Of a stretch of 49,958 nucleotides of DNA, positions 33,734 to 42,548 are shown in pieces. The stretch comes from an uncultured Clostridia bacterium (GTDB lineage Bacteria; Bacillota; Clostridia; Christensenellales; Borkfalkiaceae): the NCBI GenBank assembly GCA_934247225.1, contig CAKQJE010000021.1:1-49958 (forward strand). The letters run 5' to 3'. A program made the position numbers and the translations under genes. Numbering within the stretch: position 1 is the first letter of the stretch; each line of letters begins with the position of its first letter. The notes beneath the pieces were generated by a model. It saw nothing but the letters and a program-made list of their open reading frames with translations, searched no databases and was not told the DNA's origin.

Positions 33734-34774
33734 ATTTCATATTTAGTGTGTCATATGGAGAAATACCATAAACAAGACGTCGCTCCTATCGAAAAGGAAA
33801 ACGAACGGGACGAGAACTACGAAGCGGAGAATCCGCAGATAGACAGCGAACGAACAAGAAATAATTATCGCTTTACGCCGTATTTCGGCAAAACTTACAC
33901 GGAGTTCATAAACGGCAGAATAAAAGAGTTAGGCTTATCCCCGCGTAAAGACGCAGTTGTTATGAACTCTTTCGTGTTAGGCTCGGATAAAACTTTTTTC
34001 GACGGGTTATCAAGGGTTGAACAGTATAACTTTTTCTCGGACTGTTACAAGTTTTTTGCGGAACGTTATGGCGAAGAAAACATAATCGCAGCGGTAGTAC
34101 ATAACGACGAAACAACGCCGCATATGCACTTAAACCTGATGCCTATTACGCCCGACGGCAGACTTTGCAGTAAACAACTTTTCGATAAACCGCAACTGCA
34201 ACAATTGCAAACGGATTTTTACGAAGCCGTCGGAAAACGTTGGGGCTTACAGCGCGGAAAAGAAGGCAGTCAGAAGAAACACCTTTCCACCGCCGAGTAT
34301 AAGGCAGCAAAGATAATCAAGCAAGCAGAAGTCATACGGGAAGAAACGCAGGTTTACGCTGATGCATTAACGGAAGCGAAAAACGGAGAAATCCCGAGAA
34401 AACGCGGAAAGTTACAAGAGCAAGTAATTGCTTTAACGGCAGACAACGCCGACCTTTCAAAGCGGCTTACAAAGGCTATGGACGAAACGCTTGAATATGC
34501 CCGCAAAGTAGAAACTTTGCAAAAGGAAAAGGACAACAATTTGCATTATACAAACATCGGCAAAGAACTTGCAAGAACAAATCCGACGGAATATCGGCGT
34601 ATCGTCCACGGAAAGCCGAAAACAATCAATAACTTTTTCGATTCCGTTCTTTCTCTCTTTACTCCCGACGTCGTTCGGCAAGTCCCGCGATTGCAACAGA
34701 TAGAAGCGGAAATCGAAGAAGAACGCAAAAAGCAAGAAAATCAAAGCAAAAACAACAATTTTAACGGCAAGTAA
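33734..34774 (+). CDS. MobV-family relaxase (Mob_Pre), probably ATT-initiated
   Basis: About 346 aa. The conserved N-terminus SYLVCHMEKY aligns with MobM (pMV158) MSYMVARMQK if translation starts at ATT 33734; AGGAGG ends 9 nt upstream and there is no ATG nearer than 33755. The relaxase metal site is HNDETTPHMHLNLMP, with RKDAVVMNSF upstream. The C-terminal 130 residues form a coiled-coil (KLQEQVIALTADNADLSKRL). The protein nicks the oriT and leads DNA into a recipient using another element's pore. The family is certain; the ATT start is an argument from RBS and alignment. Confidence 0.85.
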   Translation: MSYLVCHMEKYHKQDVAPIEKENERDENYEAENPQIDSERTRNNYRFTPYFGKTYTEFINGRIKELGLSPRKDAVVMNSFVLGSDKTFFDGLSRVEQYNFFSDCYKFFAERYGEENIIAAVVHNDETTPHMHLNLMPITPDGRLCSKQLFDKPQLQQLQTDFYEAVGKRWGLQRGKEGSQKKHLSTAEYKAAKIIKQAEVIREETQVYADALTEAKNGEIPRKRGKLQEQVIALTADNADLSKRLTKAMDETLEYARKVETLQKEKDNNLHYTNIGKELARTNPTEYRRIVHGKPKTINNFFDSVLSLFTPDVVRQVPRLQQIEAEIEEERKKQENQSKNNNFNGK

Positions 34775-34977
34775 GAAATAAAACTTGCCAAGCGAAACGT
34801 AAGAGTCGGCATTTTATAAGAGCGAAATTAAACGCAAGAAAGTAATGAAAAGAAAAAAAGTAAGCCCGACCGGTTTCGCAAGTCGCATTCATGCGAGGCT
34901 GAGAAAAATTTTAGAAAAAGGAGCCATAAAAAATGAAAAATACAAAATTCAACGAATAACGATATGGAGGAAAATTT

Positions 34978-35166
34978 ACGAACAAAGCAGCAACACAATT
35001 AAACGATGAGAGAAACGGCGCGCCCACCACTACTCATACCGAAATTATCGGCGGTAAAAAATACGTTGTCGTAAGCCATTACATAGGCAAAAAGGATTTC
35101 AGAGAGGTGTTCGGAGACCTCGCTTTTCGGCAAGTACTTACGGAAATGAAAAATTCCACCCGCTGA
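34978..35166 (+). CDS. TnpW-like small protein with a non-standard (ACG) start
   Basis: 62 codons, NKAATQLNDERNGAPTTTHT..., with the middle EIIGGKKYVVVSHYIGKKD and AFRQVLTEM. The order relaxase, TnpW-like, recombinase is typical of Tn4451-type elements. GGAGG is 7 nt before ACG, in the place of ATG, and no standard start codon follows a stop in this frame. Either ACG is used weakly or the gene has lost its start. Family name is tentative. Confidence 0.45.
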   Translation, partial: TNKAATQLNDERNGAPTTTHTEIIGGKKYVVVSHYIGKKDFREVFGDLAFRQVLTEMKNSTR

Positions 35167-35258
35167 CGCATATACGGCAGCTTGAAATTTTCGGCGTAAT
35201 ATGGTATAATCATGCTACGTTGAAATTTCAGGCTGCTTTGATTCAAAGGAGTAAAAGA

Positions 35259-36884
35259 ATGCAATCAAAGCAAAACAACAAAGACTATATTGTCGGAATG
35301 TACGTGCGTTTATCCCGCGACGACGAACGCGCCGGCGAATCGCTCTCTATCGAAAACCAAAAGGCAATTCTATCGGATTACATAGCCGAACAGGGCTGGA
35401 CTCTTTACGATATCTATGTCGACGACGGCGTTTCGGGAACTACTTTCGAGCGACCGGGCGTGAAAAGGTTGCTGGACGACGCGAAGCAAGGAGTTATCAA
35501 TACAATAGTCGTAAAAGATATGAGCCGTTTCGGAAGAAATTATATCATGGTAGGACAGTATCTCGATTACGTCTTTCCTACGTTCGGAATACGTTTCGTG
35601 GCATTATCGGATAATATCGACACGGAGAATAAAGATACTCCCGCTATGGATATGATGCCGATTACCAACGTGTTTAACGAATGGTGGGCGGCAACGACGA
35701 GCAAAAAACTCCGCGCCGTGCGTATCAAAAATGCCAAAGAAGGAAAAAACGGAATGTCCCACCCGCCTTACGGTTACACGATCGGAACGGATGAAAAACG
35801 CACTTTGCAGGTGAACGAAGAAACCGCGCCTATCGTAAAACGTATCTTCGAAATGCGCGCAAGTGGTTTAACGCCGAGAAAGATTGCCGACGTTCTGAAC
35901 GTCGAAAAGGTTTTAACGCCCAACGATTACAGAATTTCCACTACGGGAATAAACGGTGTAAGGAATCCGTCGCATTTATGGCATACCGCAGTTTTAAGAA
36001 CGCTTTTATCGAATCAAGCGTATATCGGCAATTTAGTCCAGCACAAATCTACTACAATTTCATACAAAAACCACAAGTGGCACCGTCGCCCCGAAGAAGA
36101 ATGGATCATTATCGAAAACGCGCACGAAGCCATTATCTCAAGAGAACTTTGGGATAAAGTTAAGGAAGTCGAAAAAGCCGTGGGACACGGAAAGCATACG
36201 CAACGAGGTTTTATGCACCCGCTGTCGGGATTGATGTTTTGCGCGGACTGCGGAGCGAAAATGAGGCTCGGTTGGAATATGCCGAAAGATATCCCGTATT
36301 TCAACTTCAACTGCGGCACAAAGTCGCGTATGGGTTCGTCTGCATGTTTCAGCCATTTCATTACCGTACCTGTTTTAGAGCAACTCGTCAAAAACGACGT
36401 CGCCGCTAAAGCCGAGATGATTATAGGGCACGAAGCGGAATTCAAACAGCGGTATTTACAGCGGCAATCTTCGCTTGCGGACAAAAACCAAGCCGACGTG
36501 AAGAAAGATCTGAAACGCGCTGAAAAACGCTTAGCAGAACTCGATAAACTGATTGAAGCGGCGTTTGAAGAAAAAGTTTCAGGCAAGATTCCCGAAAGCG
36601 TGTGCGTAAAACTGATTGAAAAGTACACCGCCGAACAAACGGAATTGAAAGAAAAAGACACATCTCTTTCGCAAGGACTTGAAGAAATAACGCAGGCAAA
36701 AACGGATGTGGACGAATTTATCCGCAGGCTGAAAACCTATTTCAATTCGCCTGCTTTAACCCGTGAAATGTGCTTGGCGTTATTCGACCACCTTGTTATC
36801 GGCGGCAAAGAATCGGTTACGAACAAACCGCAGGAAATTCATATCTACTACAAAATTGATATCGATTCCGTCCTTACGCCGTAA
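35259..36884 (+). CDS. IME large serine recombinase (TnpX/TndX-like)
   Basis: 541 aa from MQSKQNNK (RBS AAAGGAG). Resolvase domain with catalytic Ser19 in YVRLSRDD; recombinase domain with zinc ribbon CADC... then a C-terminal coiled-coil (about 410-490). The stop is 49 nt from the right-end GG. The family excises and integrates by a 2-bp staggered cut at a central dinucleotide, which agrees with the GG joints. The coding region is complete. It differs from the split prophage integrase (ITNVFNEWWAATTSKK where the other has LLEGMNQYYSEELSQK). Confidence 0.9.
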   Translation: MQSKQNNKDYIVGMYVRLSRDDERAGESLSIENQKAILSDYIAEQGWTLYDIYVDDGVSGTTFERPGVKRLLDDAKQGVINTIVVKDMSRFGRNYIMVGQYLDYVFPTFGIRFVALSDNIDTENKDTPAMDMMPITNVFNEWWAATTSKKLRAVRIKNAKEGKNGMSHPPYGYTIGTDEKRTLQVNEETAPIVKRIFEMRASGLTPRKIADVLNVEKVLTPNDYRISTTGINGVRNPSHLWHTAVLRTLLSNQAYIGNLVQHKSTTISYKNHKWHRRPEEEWIIIENAHEAIISRELWDKVKEVEKAVGHGKHTQRGFMHPLSGLMFCADCGAKMRLGWNMPKDIPYFNFNCGTKSRMGSSACFSHFITVPVLEQLVKNDVAAKAEMIIGHEAEFKQRYLQRQSSLADKNQADVKKDLKRAEKRLAELDKLIEAAFEEKVSGKIPESVCVKLIEKYTAEQTELKEKDTSLSQGLEEITQAKTDVDEFIRRLKTYFNSPALTREMCLALFDHLVIGGKESVTNKPQEIHIYYKIDIDSVLTP

Positions 36885-36906
36885 CAAAATACCCTTGAAA
36901 ATAAGT

Positions 36907-36931
36907 TTTATGTCCATTTGGCTTATTTGAA
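36907..36931 (-). repeat. IME right end with terminal inverted repeat
   Basis: Inverted copy of CAAATGGACATAAA (36907-36920), 11 nt inside the GG at 36932-36933. Confidence 0.85.
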
Positions 36932-36933
36932 GG

Positions 36934-38137
36934 TATGAACCAATATTACAGCGAGGAATTATCTCAAAAAACAAGACGCGGACAAAGAGAAACTCGTATA
37001 AAAGGACTGCATTGTGCAGGCAAACTCAATTACGGCTACTATACCGAGAAGAAAAAAGTCTTTATCCACGATGAAGAAGGTCCTGTCGTAAAAGAAATTT
37101 TCGAGAGATATGCCGCTGGTGAACGTGGTAATGAAATCGCCATAAGTTTTGCAGAACGTGGCATCCTCTATCGCGGCAAGCCTTTCAGCGCCGCAAATAT
37201 TTACGTCATTCTTCACAGTGAAAAATACACAGGCAGGTATGAAATACACGGCGAAGTTTACGATAATATTTACCCTAAAATAATCGACAAGGAATTATTC
37301 GAGCGTTGCAAAGCAAAAATAGACGCTAACCGATACGGCAATCATATTCCGGACTATTCCTACCTACTCCGAAAAAGAGTTTATTGCGGAGAATGCGGAA
37401 CAAGAATGACTTCCTACAGCGGAACTTCAAAATCCGGCAAAGTGTCAAAGTATTATAAATGTTGGAACGCCATAGGCAAAAAGAACTGCAAAGCCAAATT
37501 TATGAAAAAGGACTTGCTTGAAAGTATTGTCCTAAAAGCCTTGCAAGAAACGTTGACGGGTAAAAACTTATCCGTAATCGTTGACGAGATATACAAACAG
37601 CATAATGCAAAACTGTTAGGAGATAACCCCGTCAAAACACTTGAAAAAGAGTTGTTGCGGATAAACAAATCAATAAACAACATTATGAACGCCATCGAAC
37701 AAGGCATTATAACCGACACAACAAAAGACCGTTTGCAAGAACTCGAATCCACTCGCAAAGACTTACAAGAAAAACTCATTTTTGAGCGTATGCAAGAAAA
37801 AACAGTCTTGGATAAAAAGACTATTGAAACCTATCTGAAGAAAGCCGTCGAACAAGAGCCTGAAATGATGATTGAATTGCTTGTCGAAAAAGTGTATGTG
37901 TATAGCGACGACCGTATCGAAATCATGCTACACTATGTAGACACGCCAATCACCCCTAAACCAATTGAATACGATAAAGACGAGAGCCCTGAAGGTGAAA
38001 GCCTTCGGGGTTCTCTTATTTATACGACTAAAATCTTTGTCGATAACGATATCTTTAAGGGTATGAATAAAAAAATCCTCGAACCTACGTTCAAGGAAAC
38101 TCAAAAAATGCCCGTTTTAATTGAAATTAGAGGATAA
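36934..38137 (+). pseudogene. Prophage large serine integrase, 3' part (split by the IME)
   Basis: About 400 codons continuing the frame of 14581..14948 across the IME: MNQYYSEELSQKTRRGQ, recombinase domain, zinc ribbon (CGECGTRM...CWNAIGKKNC), coiled-coil (about 600-750 nt in) and a tail ending VLIEIRG. Only a chance ATG at 36935 could start it, without an RBS, so it is not expected to be active alone. The gene end overlaps the DUF2971 gene end on the other strand by 11 nt, placing the prophage right end here. Confidence 0.9.
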
Positions 38138-39047
38138 AACTATGGTTTTTACTACTAAAAAGTGTTCGTGCGAGGTTAAACAAATGCATATTCGCTCTTT
38201 TTAGTAGTTTATCATCTTTTTTTCCACCTAAATAATATTGCAGCATATCCGAGAAAGAATATTCGTCAAAGTTATCTTTATATACGACCTTATATAGGCT
38301 AATTAATAATTTCTTTTTGTCAAATGGTAAGTCTTTTACTTTATCGTAATCGTATTCAACACAAAAGCCCTTATTGCTGTTTGCATAATAGGCCCACATT
38401 GTATCCGAGTCATAAGCTTCCGACATAGAGAAAATGTAAATATCTTTCCTGCTCTCATTATTAAAATTTATCAAAGCACTCAGTGGCTTTTTTAAGTCTT
38501 CGGCATTATTTCTAATCTCATTTTCCACCGTTTCCAAAACCTTATTAATATAATTTTCTGAAGTTTGTCTATCGATGCCAATTTGAGAAAAAACATTTAT
38601 TGCTTTTTCTCTGTCAAGCTCGTAACTTTCATTGTTAACACAACTCACCAACATTTGATACGCACTTTTATCATAAGGACTCGAAAAAATCTGTCGTTGT
38701 TTACAATTTTCTCTTACCAACGCTTCAAGATAAAGCCACGGCTTTTCCAGAAAAAGTTCCATTTGTTTATTTACATCTTTTTCCAAATCAAAATTTAATG
38801 TTGAATCAAAATCGTCATTTAAAGTATTTGCTCTTGCCATATATAAATAACCATTTTTTAAGCCATCATAGGCATAGTCAAACGATTCGCCTTCGATAGA
38901 ACGATATTTATATAATTTCCCGTTATTCGGCAAAAAATCTATTATTCTCGTTATAATGTCATCTACGATACTTTCGGACAGATTTTCTAATGTGGTCGTG
39001 CCAAACATTAAATTCAAATGTTCTTGATATAATTGATCTTTATTCAT
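38127..39047 (-). CDS. DUF2971 protein, 3' end missing
   Basis: 306 aa. DUF2971 hallmarks are present: LYKYRSIEGE, then ANTLNDDFDSTLNF and MWAYYANSNKGFCVEYDYD. Members usually go on after FSSK to a W-x-YE-x-EWR block; here FSSKN is followed by HSFIL and a stop that falls in integrase flank sequence. So the gene is probably truncated by the prophage. The DUF2971 family is often near defence-type genes; its function is unknown. It is 68 nt after the HEPN-like gene on the same strand. Confidence 0.75.
   Translation of the reverse strand: MNKDQLYQEHLNLMFGTTTLENLSESIVDDIITRIIDFLPNNGKLYKYRSIEGESFDYAYDGLKNGYLYMARANTLNDDFDSTLNFDLEKDVNKQMELFLEKPWLYLEALVRENCKQRQIFSSPYDKSAYQMLVSCVNNESYELDREKAINVFSQIGIDRQTSENYINKVLETVENEIRNNAEDLKKPLSALINFNNESRKDIYIFSMSEAYDSDTMWAYYANSNKGFCVEYDYDKVKDLPFDKKKLLISLYKVVYKDNFDEYSFSDMLQYYLGGKKDDKLLKRANMHLFNLARTLFSSKNHSFIL
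38141..38150. other. Probable prophage attachment site (attR)
   Basis: Next to the integrase stop, the DUF2971 reading frame leaves its family after FSSKN. The dinucleotide GG at 38144-38145 is a candidate crossover. A perfect 12-bp inverted repeat (38151-38162 with 38197-38208) lies on the host side. The matching left end is outside the window, so this cannot be confirmed here. Confidence 0.45.
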
Positions 39048-39115
39048 ACACTTTCTAATTTTGTTAAAACAATTAAAAACATACTACATGCTTTTATCAT
39101 ATGGTTTAAATTTGT

Positions 39116-40072
39116 TTACGATATCTCATCAGTTAATGTCTCACCATCAATTATAGATTCATCATCATAATCTATTTCTTCCAATTCAAAATCCTTTTGA
39201 TGTAATTTCACAAAATCTGTGTAATAGGACGTATCTCTAAAATCTATAAATATAGGCCAATCTTTTATTTCAATTGCTCGATAAGAATTGGGATATGTTC
39301 CTTCCAACATATTAAATACCTTTTCGTTATTATTCAGCAAACATTCTTTTGCAATTATAAAATTATCAGTTGCAATAGAAACATCTAATCCGGATAGCTC
39401 TTGTTCAACTTTAGCACCATGCCCAAGTTGTTTTTCTGCATTAATGTAATTTATCCGATACATAGTCCTATCTTTAAATTCCAATTTTTTATACTGGCTT
39501 AAAGCATAATACCCATAACTTGCTAATTCGTATTCTTTGTCCTTTAGCCGCCCAAAAAAATAATTAGCAATTATTCCTACCGACTCCGAAGAAGCCTCTC
39601 TAATTGTAAGTAATTCAAACACAATAGAAAATAACATCTTCGTAAGGGTTAAAATTGCATTTTCAATGTATTTATCATCACATACCAGTAAGTCGCCCTC
39701 TGATACATTTTTCGTGTATTTCATTTCGACATTTTCTAAATATCTTTTATTTGCTTTTCCATTTGTATGTATATAACTGTTTCTACGATAATAAATTTCT
39801 GTAAAAGAAGCCATTATTTTATCATAACGATCAATTTTTATTTTCTCCTTCATTTCTATAAGGCTTAAAAGATCTAGAGATTTATAAATCTTTGATTCAA
39901 CTTCAGAATCTATTTTATCATATAAAACATCTTTAAAATTTTTAAATATCTCTGCTACAAAAACAGTCTGTTTTTCAAAATAGTATAAAGGATTTTCGCG
40001 AATCAGACATTTATATATATTTGATAAAGCCGTTTCAAATATCGTAATAATATTTGATAAGACCGACCCCAC
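39116..40072 (-). CDS. HEPN-like protein, 3' part of a frame-broken gene
   Basis: 318 codons from a GTG that has no RBS. RRNSYIHTNGKANKRYL (near 93-109) contains an R-x4-H pattern typical of HEPN ribonucleases in toxin-antitoxin and abortive-infection systems; this is only a motif match. The upstream frame stays open back to the A9 run and then matches the 149-aa gene if one base is slipped: ...INLKKKNEDILVGSVLSN. So it is likely the continuation of the preceding gene rather than a separate one. Confidence 0.6.
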   Translation of the reverse strand: MGSVLSNIITIFETALSNIYKCLIRENPLYYFEKQTVFVAEIFKNFKDVLYDKIDSEVESKIYKSLDLLSLIEMKEKIKIDRYDKIMASFTEIYYRRNSYIHTNGKANKRYLENVEMKYTKNVSEGDLLVCDDKYIENAILTLTKMLFSIVFELLTIREASSESVGIIANYFFGRLKDKEYELASYGYYALSQYKKLEFKDRTMYRINYINAEKQLGHGAKVEQELSGLDVSIATDNFIIAKECLLNNNEKVFNMLEGTYPNSYRAIEIKDWPIFIDFRDTSYYTDFVKLHQKDFELEEIDYDDESIIDGETLTDEIS

Positions 40073-40082
40073 TAAAATATCT

Positions 40083-40472
40083 TCATTTTTTTTTCAAGTT
40101 TATATATTTCTGGCTTGCCACAATGGGCGAAAACTTATCATTCTTATATTTCTTTTTCATAGCATAAATTAGTGTTTTTGTATCTTTCCCAAATTTTGAA
40201 ATATCGCACATATCCTTTAATTTTACAGTGCCAAAAATAATGAACTCACTTATTTCATCAACTCTATTATTCTTTTCTTCAATTGTTTCATTTTCAAGTA
40301 CACTATCAAATAAATCAGCGATGCATTTACCATAAGAGTACTCGTTATTTATTTCGAACTCATATGCGGTAATGCTTGTCCTTGTCCTATAATAGAATTC
40401 TTTTAAAGCCTCAATATCCCTTATTGCGTTTTGAAAAATAAAAATAAATCTGTTGATGTTAGATTTACTCAT
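40083..40472 (-). CDS. N-terminal part of the HEPN-like gene (ends at an A9 run)
   Basis: 129 aa from MSKSNINRF (RBS TAGGAGG). The end is ...INLKKK then TGA in a run of nine A (T9 at 40086-40094 on the plus strand). One slip in that run joins it to 39116..40072 to make about 450 aa. The promoter is at 40504..40532. Either a programmed slippage, an assembly error in the homopolymer or a true pseudogene. Confidence 0.65.
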   Translation of the reverse strand: MSKSNINRFIFIFQNAIRDIEALKEFYYRTRTSITAYEFEINNEYSYGKCIADLFDSVLENETIEEKNNRVDEISEFIIFGTVKLKDMCDISKFGKDTKTLIYAMKKKYKNDKFSPIVASQKYINLKKK

Positions 40473-40503
40473 TGGTAACCTCCTACTTATCATTTTTGAG
40501 TTT

Positions 40504-40532
40504 ATTCTATCATACAGCAAATGAATTGTCAA
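40504..40532 (-). promoter_or_regulatory. Promoter of the HEPN-like gene
   Basis: Minus strand TTGACA, 17 nt, TAGAAT, 32 nt before the start codon. Confidence 0.65.
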
Positions 40533-40649
40533 TATGTTATTTTTCCATCCGCAACGATTAGCATTAGATAATAATGTCCGTTATTTGTAAAAATGAAAAT
40601 TTAAATTAAAGTTCCTGTTTTATCTAGTACCCATCGATAAAGATTACCT

Positions 40650-40931
40650 TTATTTTTCTTTCGACTCTACTATTACCGCCTCGATTATTTGGCGGACAAG
40701 TCTATTATTGTATTCCTCAGTATCCGATTTTTTACCCCATCGATTAAGTTCATCATTTTAGCTATACGCGATTGTTTATTTTTATCCTTTTGTTTCAGTT
40801 CCACCAACCTATCTAACTCTGCCTATAATTTGTTTTTCTCTGCCAATAATTCTTCTGCTTTCTTTTCATCAAACGATTCTATCGTGCCCACGGAAATCAT
40901 ATTATGTGGTTCGTATGTTTTTCTACGGTAA
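40650..40931 (-). pseudogene. Decayed C-terminal tail of a serine recombinase
   Basis: The minus strand reads ESFDEKKAEELLAEKNKL, an in-frame TAG, AELDRLVELKQKDK..., and, after a frameshift, EEYNNRLVRQIIEAVIVESK. Coiled-coil followed by a NRLVRQIIEAV motif is how many large serine recombinases end. One stop and one frameshift show decay. It is a relic of an earlier element near this site. I see nothing else in 40533-40649. Confidence 0.5.
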
Positions 40932-41038
40932 CAAACTTTAACATTTGAGATTATTTAATAGTATTTTTTATTTCACCCACTGCTTTGAAAATTGCGGTAT
41001 AATGCTTTTACCGAATAAAACGGTAAAGGAGTAACATT

Positions 41039-42187
41039 ATGAACAAAAGACATTCGTTGGAAGAAAAACAAAACGCAATCAAAAGATATGTTAAAGACAG
41101 AGAATCACCGCTCACAATCATCAAAGATATCGGGATTTCCAAAAGCACTTTTTATAAGTGGCTGTCCGAAGATCAGGATAAACAAAAGCAATCCAACCGC
41201 AAAAATTTAACTTTACGTAACTTCAAGTTGCTTGAAGCGAAAATAGCTCGACTTGAAGGTGTTATCGAAATTATAAAAAAAGCAAACGTCCTGCCAAATT
41301 CGCCGTTGAAAGACAAACTGTACGCGGCAGAAAGCATATCAGATGATTACAGCGTTCATATGCTCTGCGAGGCGTTAGATATTCCGAGAGGAACTTATTA
41401 CAACCATATTCTCCGCAACAAAAGAGATAATACTTGGTACGCAAAACGCAGAGAAACGTTACGCGAGCAAATACAAGAAATATACGATGAAAGCAATCAA
41501 ATATTCGGAGCGGCAAAAATCACTGCGGTTCTACGTCGTCGTGATATAAAATCATCAGTAAATATGGTTCGACAATTAATGAGCGATATGGGACTTGTAA
41601 GCATTCGACAAGACGCAAAAAAATATTATAACGACAATGCTCGACGACACAAAAATTATCTCAACCAAGAATTTAATACAACTGCGCCCGATCAGGTATG
41701 GGTAAGCGATGTTACATATTTTAAGTGCAACAATAAACAATACTATATCTGCGCCGTTATCGATTTGTATACAAGAAAAATTATTTCTTACAAAATAGGA
41801 AAAATTAACAGTACTCAACTCGTGAAAACAACTTTTAAAGCAGCATATGAAGAACGAAAGCCGTCTACATCGCTTATTTTTCATACCGATCGCGGTTCAA
41901 ATTACATTTCAAAGGGATTGAACGATTATCTGAAATCATTGCAAATTACACATTCATTTTCCCGAGCATACGTTCCTTATGATAATTCCGTTATGGAATC
42001 ATTCTTTGCATCATTAAAACGCGAGGAATTATACAGAAAAAAGTATCGTTCGGAAAAGGAATTCTATAAAGCCGTTGACGAATATATCGAGTTTTATAAC
42101 GAACGCCGCCCTCACGCAAAACTGCAATACAAGACTCCGAATCAAAAAGAATGCGAATATGAAGAAAAATCCGAAGATTTTGAATAA
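41039..42187 (+). mobile_element. IS3-family transposase (single reading frame)
   Basis: 382 aa, RBS AAAGGAG. An N-terminal helix-turn-helix (SLEEKQNAIKRYVKD, ISKSTFYKWL) and leucine-zipper-like stretch lead into an rve domain with DDE: D in VSDVTYF, D in HTDRGSNY and E in VMESFFASLKREE. Most IS3 elements have overlapping orfA/orfB with a -1 frameshift; here the frames are already fused. I could not find convincing terminal repeats or a target duplication, so the extent of the IS is unknown. Confidence 0.85.
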
Positions 42188-42322
42188 ATCAATCGGACAA
42201 GTGGGGTTCGAAAATAAAAAATTATAATTTTTGACTTTAAATTTTTAGTTTTTTCTGTTTTTAGTCCGATAAGAAAAATGAAAACAAAAGATAAAAACCT
42301 GCATAACTACTAAGAAAATAGA

Positions 42323-42373
42323 AAAACACTATCGATAATCGAACCGTCGGGGTTCAAATTTCGATAGTGTTTT
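42323..42373 (-). terminator. Intrinsic terminator after tRNA-Ser
   Basis: AAAACACTATCGA (42323-42335) pairs with TCGATAGTGTTTT (42361-42373); on the minus strand it is followed by TTCTATTTT. Between here and the transposase (42188-42322) I see no gene. Confidence 0.65.
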
Positions 42374-42377
42374 CATA

Positions 42378-42465
42378 TGGCGGAAGCTAAGGGATTCGAA
42401 CCCCTGCGCCTTTTGGGCAAACGGTTTTCAAGACCGCCTCGTTATGACCACTTCGATAAGCTTCC
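42378..42465 (-). tRNA. tRNA-Ser (UGA)
   Basis: GGAAGC acceptor ends, anticodon loop CTTGAAA giving TGA, a long variable arm (class II, as expected for Ser), T loop GGTTCGAATCCC and encoded CCA. Confidence 0.93.
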
Positions 42466-42548
42466 GTTTGTACTCTGCTTACAACAAAGTACTTTTTAGA
42501 TTATACACTAAATCTTTTTTAAAATCAAACGTTTAAATGCGTTTTCGA

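Larger units (their letters stand above)
14947..36933. mobile_element. ~22-kb integrative mobilizable element (Tn4451/TndX-like) with glycoside-use cargo
   Basis: Both ends are visible. The crossover dinucleotide GG is at 14947-14948 and 36932-36933, and 14-bp terminal inverted repeats (CAAATGGACATAAA) start exactly 11 nt inside each. Dinucleotide joints and a recombinase adjoining the right end are typical of TnpX/TndX elements. It carries its own oriT, MobV relaxase, TnpW-like protein and serine recombinase but no conjugation pore, so it should be mobilizable rather than self-transmissible. Cargo from 15.3 to 33.0 kb is metabolic. It sits in the integrase gene of the surrounding prophage. 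Confidence 0.88.

Noticed and set aside
40573..42215. TGTCCG motifs as ends of the IS3 element
   Set aside because: Similarity stops after 6 to 7 bases, and the left copy would include the recombinase fossil; no target duplication is visible.
42378..42465. tRNA-Ser as an attachment site for the elements
   Set aside because: No duplicated tRNA 3' end is present near either element edge.
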